A stretch of DNA of 64,000 bases from Nocardioides ginsengisegetis (GCF_014138045.1 NZ_JACGXA010000001.1:2713001-2777000), one strand, 5' to 3'. Shown: positions 44,650 to 53,113, numbered from the stretch's first letter. Translations and numbers: made by a program. The notes: generated by a model from the sequence alone, not told the origin.

Positions 44650-45855
44650 ATGCGCACTCGACTCGCCTCCCTCGCCGCCCTGGCCGGCCTGGCCACCGCC
44701 GGCCTGCTGGCCCCGACCGCCGCCTTCGCGGGCAACCCCGCCGGCAACAACGGCACCGTCAAGATCGACGGCACCGACGCGGACGCCAACGAGAACAACC
44801 CGCACGTCGGCTGCACCTTCATCGTCGAGTGGTACGGCTTCGACAAGGGCTCGGACATCATCTCCAACGTCACGTTCGAGAGCTGGGCGCCGACCGCCGA
44901 CGCCACGCTGAGCGTCGACGGCCAGACCAAGGTCTTCGTCGGGGCCGACGACGCCTCCGGCGGCGGCAGCCCCGCCGGCCTGGACGGCCGCGAGACCTAC
45001 ACGCTGCACTTCGTCGGCACCCCGCAGGCGCAGCAGGGCTTCCACGTGAAGATGACCGTGAACACCCCCGGCTCCAACGGCGCGGACAAGAAGTCGAAGG
45101 TCTTCTGGGTCCAGGGCTGCGACGACACCACGACCGACCCGACCGATCCCGGCGACACCACCGACCCGGGCGACACCACCGACCCGACGGACCCGGGCGA
45201 CACCACCGACCCGACCGACCCGGGCACCCCGACCGACCCTGGCACCACCAAGCCCTTCGACTGGGACTGGACCTACGCCGACCCCGGCTGCGCGGCGCTG
45301 GGCGTGGACTACCCGGCCGACATCCCGGACGGCCAGGCCAACGACGTCAACGTCCGCCTGGAGACCAACGTGGGCCAGGTCAACCTGAACTTCCACAACA
45401 ACACCGGCTTCTGGAGCGGCAACACCGACTTCGGCTACCTGACCCACCCGAGCTGGCCCGCCGGCGTCACGTCGTACCGCGTGGTGTGGACCCAGGTCGG
45501 CGGCACGAACTACCACTGGCAGGGCTCGGTCGAGTGCACGATCGTCGACGGCAAGCCGGTCGGCCGCACGGTGATCTCGGACTTCCGCACCGCGACGGTC
45601 TCGGTCCCCCGCGGCTCCTCGGCCCCGACCGACAACGTGGTCCTCGAGCAGGCCGACGACGCCCCGGTGATCCTCCAGACGCTCGTCGCCGGTCGCTGGG
45701 TCGACGTCAAGACCGTCGTCACCGACGCGGTCGACGCCCGGGTGACCTTCCCGAAGCAGACCCGGAAGGGCACCTTCCAGTACCGCCTCTCGGTCCCGTC
45801 CAACTCCGGGATCACCGGCACCACGACGAAGGCGTTCACCGTCAAGGTGTTCTGA
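44650..45855 (+). CDS. Secreted two-domain protein with Thr-Asp-Pro repeat linker
   Basis: A 401-residue exported protein. The signal peptide ends APTAAFAG. An N-terminal domain (about 28-157) has two cysteines (HVGCTFIVEWYGFD, WVQGCDD). It is joined through a low-complexity linker of repeated T-D-P-(T-D-P)-G-D-T units (about residues 157-204) to a C-terminal beta-rich domain (TVSVPRGSSAPTDNVVLEQADD...GTFQYRLSVPSNSGITGTTTKAFTVKVF). The C-terminal part resembles cell-surface or adhesin-like modules, but I cannot name a family. A terminator follows at once. Confidence 0.78.
   Translation: MRTRLASLAALAGLATAGLLAPTAAFAGNPAGNNGTVKIDGTDADANENNPHVGCTFIVEWYGFDKGSDIISNVTFESWAPTADATLSVDGQTKVFVGADDASGGGSPAGLDGRETYTLHFVGTPQAQQGFHVKMTVNTPGSNGADKKSKVFWVQGCDDTTTDPTDPGDTTDPGDTTDPTDPGDTTDPTDPGTPTDPGTTKPFDWDWTYADPGCAALGVDYPADIPDGQANDVNVRLETNVGQVNLNFHNNTGFWSGNTDFGYLTHPSWPAGVTSYRVVWTQVGGTNYHWQGSVECTIVDGKPVGRTVISDFRTATVSVPRGSSAPTDNVVLEQADDAPVILQTLVAGRWVDVKTVVTDAVDARVTFPKQTRKGTFQYRLSVPSNSGITGTTTKAFTVKVF
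45124..45250 (+). repeat. In-frame tandem repeat encoding the Thr-Asp-Pro linker
   Basis: Degenerate tandem units built on GGCGACACCACCGACCC recur at least three times inside the secreted-protein gene. Repeats like this change copy number between strains. Confidence 0.8.
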
Positions 45856-45866
45856 CCTCCACGAAC

Positions 45867-45903
45867 GAACGAAGGCCGGCCCGGGGGGAGCCGGCCTTCG
45901 TTC
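45867..45903. terminator. Terminator between the secreted-protein gene and the secreted acylase
   Basis: A 14-bp perfect stem (45867-45880 with 45890-45903) with a 9-nt loop between convergent genes, followed by ATTTC. Confidence 0.8.
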
Positions 45904-45926
45904 ATTTCGCCGTCAGCGTGGGTCGC

Positions 45927-48335
45927 TCAGCCGCGGATGGTGACCCGGCTCAGCAGGTCGCGACGGATCTCGGCCGGCGTGAACGCGAAGTGCACCCACT
46001 GCTTGCGCGAGAACATCCGTGTCTGGTCGCTCGACCACGGGTTGGTCGGGTCCTCGGACTGGCCGTAGGTCAGGATCGTCCGGGCGTCGACCCGGCCGCC
46101 GGACAGGAACGCCACGGCCTGGATGTGCGAGGAGCCGTAGGTGATCGGCCGGTAGTGGTCCTTGTTCTGCAGCGCCCAGCGGGAGGCCAGCGCGTTGGCG
46201 TTGCCCGCCGCGTCGCCGGTGCCGCCGCCGAGCGGGATGGCCGGGGCGCCCCGGTCCCCCGCCACCTGGAGCGAGCCCCACGTGGCGTCGAAGGCGATGC
46301 CCTTGTCGCGCAGCGCCGCGATCGCGTCGCTCATCGCCTGGACGAGCTGCGGGTTGGCGACGTTGAGGTCCCGCGGGGTGTTCAGCGGGTCGCTCGCGTC
46401 GAAGGGCGTCAGCCAGACCCCCTGGGCGGGGAGCCGCGCGATGAACTCCTCGAAGATCGCGTAGCCCCGGGAGTCGACGTTCGAGTGGCCGTCCCAGTCG
46501 TGCAGGGCCTGGCAGGCCTCGGTCTCCCCCGTCGCCGAGCAGAGCGTGTCGAGGTCGCCGTTGGCCCGCATCACCTCACCGGCCATCACCCGGTTCTCGT
46601 GCTCGTGACCGCGCAGGCTGCGCGGGGACTCCTTCTTGCCCGCCGCGAGGCGGTCCATGACGTAGTGGGAGACCATCCGGGTGCGCATCGTCCGCTCGCA
46701 GCGCTCACAGCCGATGATCCCGGCGTACCCCTCGATCGGCTGGGCCGGGTTGGGCAGCCAGTAGGAGTCGTTGGCGTTCATGACCCAGTCGCGCCGGACC
46801 TCCATCGGGAGGTTCTTCGGCCCGAAGATCCCCGGGCGCTCGGCGTCGGCGTCGGTGCCCCACGCGCAGTCGGAGTCGGCACGGGTGCCGTCGAGCCCGG
46901 GCAGGCCCGCGAGCTGGTCGAGGATCCGTCCGGTCGGCGTCATGCAGGCCTCGGCGACGGCGTCCGGCACGTTCGGCACGACCGAGTGGTCGGCGTACAG
47001 GGCATTGCCGAAGCGGTCGGCGGCGGTCGTGTTGACCCACGGCATGCCGCCGCCGGCGTCCTGGCGCCTGATCAGGTCACGGACGTTGCGGGCCTTGCCC
47101 ATGTCCAGGAACGTGTCGATCGTGCGCAGCTGCTCGCCGTTGGCGTCGCGGATCGCCCACACGCTCGTCGCCGACCACGGCATCAGCAGGGCCGGGGCGT
47201 CGATGACGAAGCCCTCCGGCGTCCGGTAGACGTCCTCCTTGACCTTGCCGAGCGTGCCGTCGGACTTGCGGACGGTGACGGTGACGTCGTCGTGCATGAG
47301 GTCCTGCGGCCCGGCGTCCGTGACGTACGACGTGGGGCCGGCCGAGCGGTACTCGTAGGGCGTGAACCGGTAGGCCGTGGAGACCGTGTGGCTCCACGCG
47401 ACGTTCTTGTTCCACCCGATGTTGACGACCGGCGAGCCGATCAGCGAGGCACCGGCCACGTCGTAGTGGCCGGGGATCGTCAGCTGCTGCTCGGTGAAGT
47501 GGTAGCGGCCGCGCCACGGGAAGTGCGGGTTGCCCAGCAGCATGCCCTTGCCGGTCGTGGTCGCGTCGCCGCCGATGGCGGTCGCGTTGGAGCCGAACGG
47601 GCTCTGCGGGTCCTTGCCGAGCCCGGCCAGGAGCTTGTCCTGGTCGACGGCGGCCGCGGTCGGGTTGGGGATCCCCGGGTCGTCCGGGGCCGGCGGGTCG
47701 GCGTCCACGATCTCCTTGACGAACACGCCGCTCGAGGCGAGCAGGTTGGCGAGGTAGACGCCGTACCAGAGGTCGATCGGGCGGGCCCGCTGCTCGAGGT
47801 ACTTCTTGCCGCGGCAGGCCGGGTCGGTCACGCCGTCCGGGCCGACCTTCGCGAGGTACTTGTTGACGCCCGCGGTGTAGCCGCGGACCATCGCCCGGGC
47901 CTGCTGCCCCGGACCCCGGACCTTGTCCGCGAGGAGCTTCTCGACGACGTGGCGCTGGTGCAGGTCCGCGACGAACGCGTCGACCTGGAGGTTGGAGGCG
48001 TCGAGGGTGACCTGGTCGTTGTAGGTGCCGTCGGGGCCGAACCACTTCGACCGCTGGCCCCGTGCGGTGATCAGGGTGTCGGCGAGGGTGCACACCGAGG
48101 CGCTGGCCGCGGCGTACCCGCTCCCGAAGCCGAGCGAGCCGAAGTTGTCGGCGGTGATGTGCGGGATGCCGTGCCTGGTGGTCCGGATGGTCGCCTCGTA
48201 CGGCGCGTGGGCGGCGCGGGCTCCGGGGGCGGCGGCGGGCTCGGCGGAGGCCATCGGGCTGGCGGTGGCCCCGAGCGGGGCCAGGGACGCGACCACTGCC
48301 AGGACGGGCAGGGCGGTCAGGCGGGAGAGGAACAT
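45927..48335 (-). CDS. Secreted penicillin/acyl-homoserine-lactone acylase family protein
   Basis: An 802-residue exported S45 Ntn-hydrolase. The signal peptide covers residues 1 to about 25 (LGATA). The autoprocessing site is FGSNATAI with nucleophile Ser249. IGWNKNVAWSHTVSTAYRFTPYEY and NPHFPWRGRYHF are typical of AHL-acylase-like members. Likely roles are hydrolysis of N-acyl homoserine lactones, cyclic lipopeptides or beta-lactam side chains outside the cell; the sequence cannot choose. It is distinct from the leaderless-export paralogue at 30-32 kb. Confidence 0.87.
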   Translation of the reverse strand: MFLSRLTALPVLAVVASLAPLGATASPMASAEPAAAPGARAAHAPYEATIRTTRHGIPHITADNFGSLGFGSGYAAASASVCTLADTLITARGQRSKWFGPDGTYNDQVTLDASNLQVDAFVADLHQRHVVEKLLADKVRGPGQQARAMVRGYTAGVNKYLAKVGPDGVTDPACRGKKYLEQRARPIDLWYGVYLANLLASSGVFVKEIVDADPPAPDDPGIPNPTAAAVDQDKLLAGLGKDPQSPFGSNATAIGGDATTTGKGMLLGNPHFPWRGRYHFTEQQLTIPGHYDVAGASLIGSPVVNIGWNKNVAWSHTVSTAYRFTPYEYRSAGPTSYVTDAGPQDLMHDDVTVTVRKSDGTLGKVKEDVYRTPEGFVIDAPALLMPWSATSVWAIRDANGEQLRTIDTFLDMGKARNVRDLIRRQDAGGGMPWVNTTAADRFGNALYADHSVVPNVPDAVAEACMTPTGRILDQLAGLPGLDGTRADSDCAWGTDADAERPGIFGPKNLPMEVRRDWVMNANDSYWLPNPAQPIEGYAGIIGCERCERTMRTRMVSHYVMDRLAAGKKESPRSLRGHEHENRVMAGEVMRANGDLDTLCSATGETEACQALHDWDGHSNVDSRGYAIFEEFIARLPAQGVWLTPFDASDPLNTPRDLNVANPQLVQAMSDAIAALRDKGIAFDATWGSLQVAGDRGAPAIPLGGGTGDAAGNANALASRWALQNKDHYRPITYGSSHIQAVAFLSGGRVDARTILTYGQSEDPTNPWSSDQTRMFSRKQWVHFAFTPAEIRRDLLSRVTIRG

Positions 48336-48386
48336 GTTCTACCCAACGGACACCGCCGGGTGAGGTTATGGCTCGTTAACCGAGCG

Positions 48387-48710
48387 TCAGAGGTAGAGGC
48401 CCGTCGACTCGTCGGCGAGCCGGTCGGCGGCCACGGCGTGCACGTCGCGCTCGCGCATGACGACGTACAGCTCACCGTTGACCTCGACCTCGGCCTTGTC
48501 CTCGGCGTCGAACAGCACCCGGTCACCGACCTCGACGGCCCGCGCGTGCGGGCCGACGGCGATGACCTTCGACCACGACAGGCGGCGGGCGCCCATGGCC
48601 GCGGTGGCCGGGATGACGATGCCGCCCGACGACCGGCGCTCCCCCGCATCCAAGTCGTGCTCGACCAACACACGGTCGTGCAGCATCTTGATGGGGGTCT
48701 TGTCGGTCAT
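48387..48710 (-). CDS. GroES-like co-chaperonin (Cpn10) protein
   Basis: A 107-residue beta-barrel of the GroES family. Motifs are LHDRVLVEHD, SSGGIVIPATA, VIAVGPHA and DVHAV. The mobile-loop region SSGGIVIP is present, but the protein is not next to a groEL and has a divergent C-terminus (DRLADESTGLYL). It is therefore an accessory GroES-like protein rather than the main co-chaperonin. It lies 20 bp downstream of a DUF3618 gene and is probably co-transcribed with it. Confidence 0.82.
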   Translation of the reverse strand: MTDKTPIKMLHDRVLVEHDLDAGERRSSGGIVIPATAAMGARRLSWSKVIAVGPHARAVEVGDRVLFDAEDKAEVEVNGELYVVMRERDVHAVAADRLADESTGLYL

Positions 48711-48730
48711 GAGGCGGCGCGCGCGGGGGT

Positions 48731-48979
48731 TCAGCGGGCGATCTTGCGGATGACCGCGAACAGCACGACGGCGCCGACGACCCCGCCGACGGTCTTGAGG
48801 ATGTTGTCGGTGCGCGGCTGACCGGTCTGCTGGTCGACGTAGTGGGCCTTGATGGCACCCACCTCGCGGCTCACGATCGTCTTCGGGTGCGAGCGGTAGA
48901 GCAGCTGGTCGATCGTGGTCGCCAGTCGCTCGCGGGTCTCTTCGATCTCGCGCTCGAGGTCCGACATCTCCTTGGTCAC
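48731..48979 (-). CDS. DUF3618 small membrane protein
   Basis: An 82-residue protein. A charged helical N-terminus (SDLEREIEETRERLATTIDQLLYRSHP) is the DUF3618 signature, and one transmembrane helix follows near the C-terminus (TVGGVVGAVVLFAVIRKIAR). GTG 48979 is chosen because TAGCCT ends exactly six bases upstream. ATG 48967 would place AAGGAG directly against the start codon, too close to work. Function is unknown. Confidence 0.85.
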   Translation of the reverse strand: MTKEMSDLEREIEETRERLATTIDQLLYRSHPKTIVSREVGAIKAHYVDQQTGQPRTDNILKTVGGVVGAVVLFAVIRKIAR

Positions 48980-49023
48980 CCGCGCAGGCTATCAATGCGC
49001 GGTCGTGACCTAGGGTTCCGGTC
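48980..49023. promoter_or_regulatory. Interdigitated divergent leaderless promoters (DUF3618 / bcp)
   Basis: Minus-strand TAGCCT (48986-48991) lies six bases before GTG 48979. Plus-strand TAGGGT (49011-49016) lies seven bases before ATG 49024. The two -10s are about 20 bp apart, so each promoter's -35 region covers the other's -10. Confidence 0.6.
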
Positions 49024-49494
49024 ATGGATCGTCTCTCCGCCGGTGACACCGCCCCCGACTTCACCCTCCCCGACGACCAGGGCAACGAGGTCTCGCTGTC
49101 CGGTCTGCGCGGCCGCAAGGTGATCGTCTACTTCTACCCCGCCGCCATGACCCCGGGCTGCACCAAGCAGGCCTGCGACTTCACCGAGTCGCTGGAGTCG
49201 CTCCGCGGCGCCGGCTACGAGGTGCTCGGCATCTCCCCCGACTCGCCTACGAGGCTCGCGAAGTTCCGCGACCGCGACGGCCTGTCCATCACCCTGCTCG
49301 CCGACACGGACAAGTCGGTGATGACGTCGTACGCCGCCTTCGGTGAGAAGAAGCTCTACGGCAAGGTCGTCGAGGGCGTCATCCGGTCCACCTTCGTCGT
49401 CGACGAGGAGGGCAAGGTCGAGCTCGCGCAGTACAACGTCAAGGCCACCGGCCACGTCGCCAAGCTGCGTCGTGACCTGGGGCTCGACCCCTGA
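49024..49494 (+). CDS. bcp: Thioredoxin-dependent peroxiredoxin Bcp/PrxQ
   Basis: A 156-residue atypical two-Cys peroxiredoxin. AMTPGCTKQACDF carries the peroxidatic and resolving cysteines five residues apart, as in PrxQ. DFTLPDDQGNEVSLSGLRGRKVIVYFYP and GVIRSTFVVDEEGKV are typical. It reduces H2O2 and alkyl peroxides in the cytosol. It has the leaderless-type start TAGGGT plus seven bases. Confidence 0.94.
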   Translation: MDRLSAGDTAPDFTLPDDQGNEVSLSGLRGRKVIVYFYPAAMTPGCTKQACDFTESLESLRGAGYEVLGISPDSPTRLAKFRDRDGLSITLLADTDKSVMTSYAAFGEKKLYGKVVEGVIRSTFVVDEEGKVELAQYNVKATGHVAKLRRDLGLDP

Positions 49495-49515
49495 TTGCTG
49501 ACCCATGGCGACGCC

Positions 49516-49603
49516 GCTTCACCATGTGAAGGTGTCGAAGCGTCACTTCTCATGGTGAGTTCACCGTGTGAACTGTCGCTCCACCCACTTCTCATGGTGA
49601 AGC
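49516..49603. repeat. Palindromic repeat cluster upstream of the TAG-anticodon tRNA
   Basis: An inverted pair GCTTCACCATG (49516-49526) / CATGGTGAAGC (49593-49603) encloses smaller palindromes CTTCAC-cat-GTGAAG (49517-49531) and GTTCAC-cgt-GTGAAC (49559-49573). A 15-bp direct repeat CACTTCTCATGGTGA occurs at 49544-49558 and 49586-49600. It is noncoding, lies between bcp and the tRNA, and has the same nested style as 11521-11631. Confidence 0.75.
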
Positions 49604-49642
49604 GTCGTGGCCGCCCGGCACGCCCTCCTAGACTGACCCTTC

Positions 49643-49716
49643 GCGCTCGTAGCCCAATTGGCAGAGGCACCAGGTTTAGGTCCTGGCCAGTGAGAGTTCG
49701 AGTCTCTCCGAGCGCA
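49643..49716 (+). tRNA. tRNA with anticodon TAG (Leu), short variable loop
   Basis: Acceptor GCGCTCG/CGAGCGC, anticodon stem CCAGG/CCTGG with loop TTTAGGT, T-arm GAGAG-TTCGAGT-CTCTC and discriminator A. CCA is not encoded (ACCC follows). The anticodon reads leucine CUA, and the D-loop AATTGGCAGA is leucine-like. The variable loop is only five bases (CCAGT) instead of the long class II arm expected for tRNA-Leu. TAGACT at 49629-49634 is a likely -10. Confidence 0.85.
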
Positions 49717-49735
49717 CCCTGACAGAATCCTCCGC

Positions 49736-50326
49736 ATGCGCACCAGCCGGCTCGAGGCGTTCAGCGACGGCGTCCTCGCCATCATCATCACGATCATGGT
49801 CCTCGAGCTGCACCGCCCCGAGGGGGCGACGCTGGAGGACCTCGGCGGCTCGGCGACCAGCTTCCTGACCTACCTGCTGAGCTTCGTCTACATCGGCATC
49901 TACTGGAGCAACCACCACCACATGTTCCAGCTCGTACGCCGGGTGGACGGCGCCGTGCTGTGGGCCAACCTCCACCTGCTGTTCTGGCTGTCGCTCTACC
50001 CGTTCACCACCGCCTGGATGGACGAGACCGACCTGGCCCGGACACCGCTGGTCGTCTACGGGGTCAACCTGCTGGCGGCCGCGCTGGCCTACTACGTCCT
50101 CGTGCTGGCCATCAAGCGGGCCGAGGGGCCGGACGGGCCGTTCGCCGAGGCGATCGGGCGCGACGTGAAGGGCAAGGTCTCCCCGTTGCTCTACCTCGCC
50201 GGCATCGGGTCGGCGTTCCTGGCCGGCTGGCTGGCGCTGGTCTTCTACGCGGCGGTCGCCGCGATGTGGCTGGTGCCGGATCGGCGGATGGAGGCCTACG
50301 TCGCCGAGCACGGGCTGGCCGACTGA
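49736..50326 (+). CDS. TMEM175 family potassium channel (DUF1211)
   Basis: A 196-residue protein with six transmembrane helices. It carries the hallmark RLEAFSDGVLAIIITIMVLEL at the N-terminus and YIGIYWSNHHHMF in helix 3. Bacterial TMEM175 proteins form tetrameric K+ leak channels in the plasma membrane. ATG 49736 lies 20 bp after the tRNA, so it may be read through from the tRNA transcript. Confidence 0.92.
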   Translation: MRTSRLEAFSDGVLAIIITIMVLELHRPEGATLEDLGGSATSFLTYLLSFVYIGIYWSNHHHMFQLVRRVDGAVLWANLHLLFWLSLYPFTTAWMDETDLARTPLVVYGVNLLAAALAYYVLVLAIKRAEGPDGPFAEAIGRDVKGKVSPLLYLAGIGSAFLAGWLALVFYAAVAAMWLVPDRRMEAYVAEHGLAD

Positions 50327-50338
50327 GTCGGCCGACGG

Positions 50339-50920
50339 TCAGGCCGGGCCCTCCTCGCGCAGCCGCGGCGGGGTGAACAGCTCGGGCCGGATGCCGCGCT
50401 TGTCGGCGTAGAACGTCCGCACCCGGTCCATGTCGGCGACCACGTCGCCGGAGGGGGTGAACGTGGGGCCGAAGCCGACGGTCCGCGAGGGGGCGTCGAG
50501 GAAGGCCATGGTCACCGGCAGGCCGGTCTGCTGGGAGATCCGCAGGAAGCCGCCCTTCCAGTAGTCGCCCTTGCTGCGCGTGCCCTCGGCGGCGATGCCC
50601 AGCAGGAAGGCCTCGTGCTCGTCGGCCTCGGCCAGCAGCTCCCGGATCGTGGCGCCCGGGCTCTGCCGGTCCAGCGGCACGCCACCGGTCGCGCGCAGCA
50701 GCGGTCCGAGCGGCCCGCGGAAGAACTCCTTCTTGACCAGCAGCCGGATCTGCACGTCGTTGACCCACGCCAGCAGCATGGTCAGGACCCAGTCCCAGTT
50801 GGAGGTGTGCGGCGCCCCCACCAGCACGCCCTTGACCGGCGGCCGTCCGACGGCCTGCCAGCGGGCCAGCCGCAGCAGCAGCCGGGCGAGATTGCGGCGG
50901 ACGAAGAAGTGGCGCCTCAC
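50339..50920 (-). CDS. 1-acyl-glycerol-3-phosphate acyltransferase-like (PlsC family)
   Basis: A 193-residue membrane-associated acyltransferase. The catalytic H-x4-D motif is in APHTSNWDWV, and the substrate motif is in IAAEGTRSKGDYWKGGF. It lacks an obvious N-terminal transmembrane helix and is shorter than PlsC (about 240 residues). It probably acylates a lysophospholipid or other glycerol-type acceptor. Its GTG overlaps the rdgB stop (GTGA), so it is the last gene of rph-rdgB-plsC. Confidence 0.85.
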   Translation of the reverse strand: MRRHFFVRRNLARLLLRLARWQAVGRPPVKGVLVGAPHTSNWDWVLTMLLAWVNDVQIRLLVKKEFFRGPLGPLLRATGGVPLDRQSPGATIRELLAEADEHEAFLLGIAAEGTRSKGDYWKGGFLRISQQTGLPVTMAFLDAPSRTVGFGPTFTPSGDVVADMDRVRTFYADKRGIRPELFTPPRLREEGPA

Positions 50921-51546
50921 GAGGCACCGCCCAGGACCGCGGCGACGCGGGGGGCGATCTCGCGGAGGGCCCGGCCGCGGTGCGAGATCCGGTCCTTCTC
51001 CTCCGGCGAGAGCTGCGCGGAGGTCAGTCCCGAGTCGGCGTGCTCGGTGGCCACGAACAGCACGTCGTAGCCGAAGCCACCGTCGCCGCGCAGCTCGCGG
51101 ATCACGTGGCCGTCCATCCGGCCGTGCACCGCCTCCAGGCCGCCCGCGTGGCAGAGCACCACGGAGCAGGCGAAGTGCGCACCCCGGCGCTCGTCGGGTA
51201 CGTCGTGGAGCTGGGCCAGCAGCAGCTCGTTGTTGCGGGCGTCGGACTTCGGGGGGCCGGCCCAGCGTGCCGACAGCACCCCCGGCATGCCGTTGAGCGC
51301 GTCCACGCAGAGGCCCGAGTCGTCGGCGAGCGACGGCAGCCCGGTGACCTCGAAGCCGCGTCGCGCCTTGAGCAGCGCGTTGCCCTCGAAGGTCGGCTGG
51401 TCCTCGATCGGCTCGGCGTAGGCCGCGACGTCCTCGAGGCCGAGGACGACGACGCCCGGGACGAACTGCCGCAGCAGCCGCTCCATCTCGTCGATCTTCT
51501 TGCGGTTCCTCGAGGCGAGGAAGACCTGGGACATCGGTGGGGCCAT
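50917..51546 (-). CDS. rdgB: Non-canonical purine NTP pyrophosphatase (RdgB/HAM1)
   Basis: A 209-residue hydrolase of ITP, dITP and XTP, keeping hypoxanthine and xanthine out of nucleic acids. Motifs are FLASRNRKKIDEM, TFEGNALLKAR, LADDSGLCVDAL and FGYDVLF. The ATG at 51546 overlaps the rph stop (ATGA); ATG 51534 four codons later is an alternative. It is coupled to rph, as in mycobacteria. Confidence 0.94.
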   Translation of the reverse strand: MAPPMSQVFLASRNRKKIDEMERLLRQFVPGVVVLGLEDVAAYAEPIEDQPTFEGNALLKARRGFEVTGLPSLADDSGLCVDALNGMPGVLSARWAGPPKSDARNNELLLAQLHDVPDERRGAHFACSVVLCHAGGLEAVHGRMDGHVIRELRGDGGFGYDVLFVATEHADSGLTSAQLSPEEKDRISHRGRALREIAPRVAAVLGGAS

Positions 51547-52271
51547 CAGTGCGACAGCGCGTCGGACTGGATGCTGGTGAGGTCGGCGCAGCCCTTCTCC
51601 GCCAGCGCGAGCAGCGCGTCGAGCTCGGCCCGGTCGAAGACCGCGCCCTCGGCGGTGCCCTGCACCTCGATGAACTTGCCGTCGCCGGTCATCACGACGT
51701 TCATGTCGGTCTCGGCGCGCACGTCCTCCTCGTAGGGCAGGTCGAGGCGCGGGACGCCGTCGATGATGCCGACGCTGACGGCGGCGACCGAGCCGGTCAG
51801 CGGCTCGCCCTTGAGCGCGCCCGTGGAGCGCAGGTGGGTCACGGCGTCCGCGAGGGCGACGTACGCGCCGGTGATCGCGGCCGTGCGGGTGCCGCCGTCG
51901 GCCTGGAGCACGTCGCAGTCGAGCACGATGGTGTTCTCACCGAGCGCCTGGTAGTCGATGACCGCGCGCAGCGAGCGGCCGATCAGGCGACTGATCTCGT
52001 GGGTGCGGCCGCCGATCCGGCCCTTGACCGACTCGCGGTCCGAGCGGGTGTTGGTGGAGGCCGGGAGCATGGCGTACTCCGCCGTCACCCAGCCCAGGCC
52101 CGAGCCCTTGCGCCAGCGCGGGACGCCCTCGGAGGCCGACGCGGCGCACAGCACGCGGGTCTTGCCGAACTCGACCAGCACCGAGCCCGCCGCGTGGTCC
52201 AGCCAGTTGCGGGTGATGGTGATCGGGCGGAGCTCGTCGTCGGCGCGGCCGTCGGCGCGGGAGGCAGTCAT
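51546..52271 (-). CDS. rph: Ribonuclease PH
   Basis: A 241-residue phosphorolytic 3' exoribonuclease that trims tRNA 3' ends. [45 protein letters not shown] and [16 protein letters not shown] are all present, including the phosphate-binding arginines. ATG 52271 has TAGTCT seven bases upstream and no Shine-Dalgarno. It is first in the rph-rdgB-plsC operon. Confidence 0.96.
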   Translation of the reverse strand: MTASRADGRADDELRPITITRNWLDHAAGSVLVEFGKTRVLCAASASEGVPRWRKGSGLGWVTAEYAMLPASTNTRSDRESVKGRIGGRTHEISRLIGRSLRAVIDYQALGENTIVLDCDVLQADGGTRTAAITGAYVALADAVTHLRSTGALKGEPLTGSVAAVSVGIIDGVPRLDLPYEEDVRAETDMNVVMTGDGKFIEVQGTAEGAVFDRAELDALLALAEKGCADLTSIQSDALSH

Positions 52272-52281
52272 GGGCCCGAGA

Positions 52282-53040
52282 CTAGTGCTGCAGCGCGAGC
52301 CGCACGGCCCAGGGGCCGAGGTCCCGGGCCCGGCGCTGCATCCACGGTGCGCCCTCGGTGACCAGCCACGCCAGGTCGCGCCGCCAGCTCGGGGCGATCC
52401 CGCCCCCGGCGAGCAGGCTGGGCGGCTCGAAGTCCAGGCCCTCCCGCTGCAGCAGGCCGCCGTAGAGGTGAGCCATGGCCCGGTGCCCGAGCTCGGAGGG
52501 GTGCAGCCGGTCCACCGACCAGAACGCACGGGTGGTGACCTCCGGACGGCTGGCCAGGTCGATCCGGATGCCGCCGTAGGTCGCGTGCACCTCGTCGTAG
52601 ACCGCGTTGACCACCTCGATCCGCGCCCACAGGGGCCGGCGCAGCACGCCGGGCAGCCCGAAGACCGCCCCGTGGTCGTGGAAGCGCGCCGTGACCAGCA
52701 GCGCCCCCGCGTCGTGCAGCGCCTCCGCACACTCCATCAGCTCGGCCCGCAGGCGCGCGGGGTCCCACGTCGAGCGCATCGTGTCGTTGACGCCGACGAT
52801 CAGCGAGGCGATGTCGGGGGCGTGGTCGACGGCGTCGGCGAGCTGCTCGCGACGCACGTCGAGGACCGTCGCCCCGGAGACGGCCAGGTTGCAGAAGGAC
52901 ACGTCGTACGACGTCCCGAGGGCCTCGGCCAGCAGCCGGGCCCAGCCCCGCCACCCGCCGGGGACCGGGTCCCCGATGCCGAACGTCGTGCTGTCACCGA
53001 GGGCGGCCAGTCGCAGGTAGCGCGAGCCGTGCGTCTGCAT
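52282..53040 (-). CDS. SGNH-fold esterase/lipase (GDSL-like)
   Basis: A 252-residue hydrolase with the four SGNH blocks: [11 protein letters not shown] (Ser), NLAVSGAT (Gly), IVGVNDTM (Asn) and [10 protein letters not shown] (Asp-His). There is no signal peptide, so it is cytosolic. ATG 53040 has GGAGG just upstream, together with CACGCT six bases before the start. It sits only ten bases upstream of rph, whose own promoter lies inside its 3' end. Substrate unknown. Confidence 0.9.
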   Translation of the reverse strand: MQTHGSRYLRLAALGDSTTFGIGDPVPGGWRGWARLLAEALGTSYDVSFCNLAVSGATVLDVRREQLADAVDHAPDIASLIVGVNDTMRSTWDPARLRAELMECAEALHDAGALLVTARFHDHGAVFGLPGVLRRPLWARIEVVNAVYDEVHATYGGIRIDLASRPEVTTRAFWSVDRLHPSELGHRAMAHLYGGLLQREGLDFEPPSLLAGGGIAPSWRRDLAWLVTEGAPWMQRRARDLGPWAVRLALQH

Positions 53041-53113
53041 GCCTCCAGCGTGTCCGGCGCGGCTACGCCACCCCGCCGTGCGGGTGACGTGTCCCGCAAC
53101 GGTCGGTGAAGAG

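Noticed and set aside
45124..45250. Intergenic minisatellite
   Set aside because: The repeat is in frame inside the secreted-protein gene and encodes its linker.
49516..49603. CRISPR-like array
   Set aside because: Only two direct copies exist, and the rest are palindromes of different sequence; there is no regular spacer pattern and no cas gene.
49643..49716. Amber suppressor tRNA
   Set aside because: The anticodon is TAG read 5' to 3', which pairs with codon CUA (leucine). An amber suppressor would need CTA.
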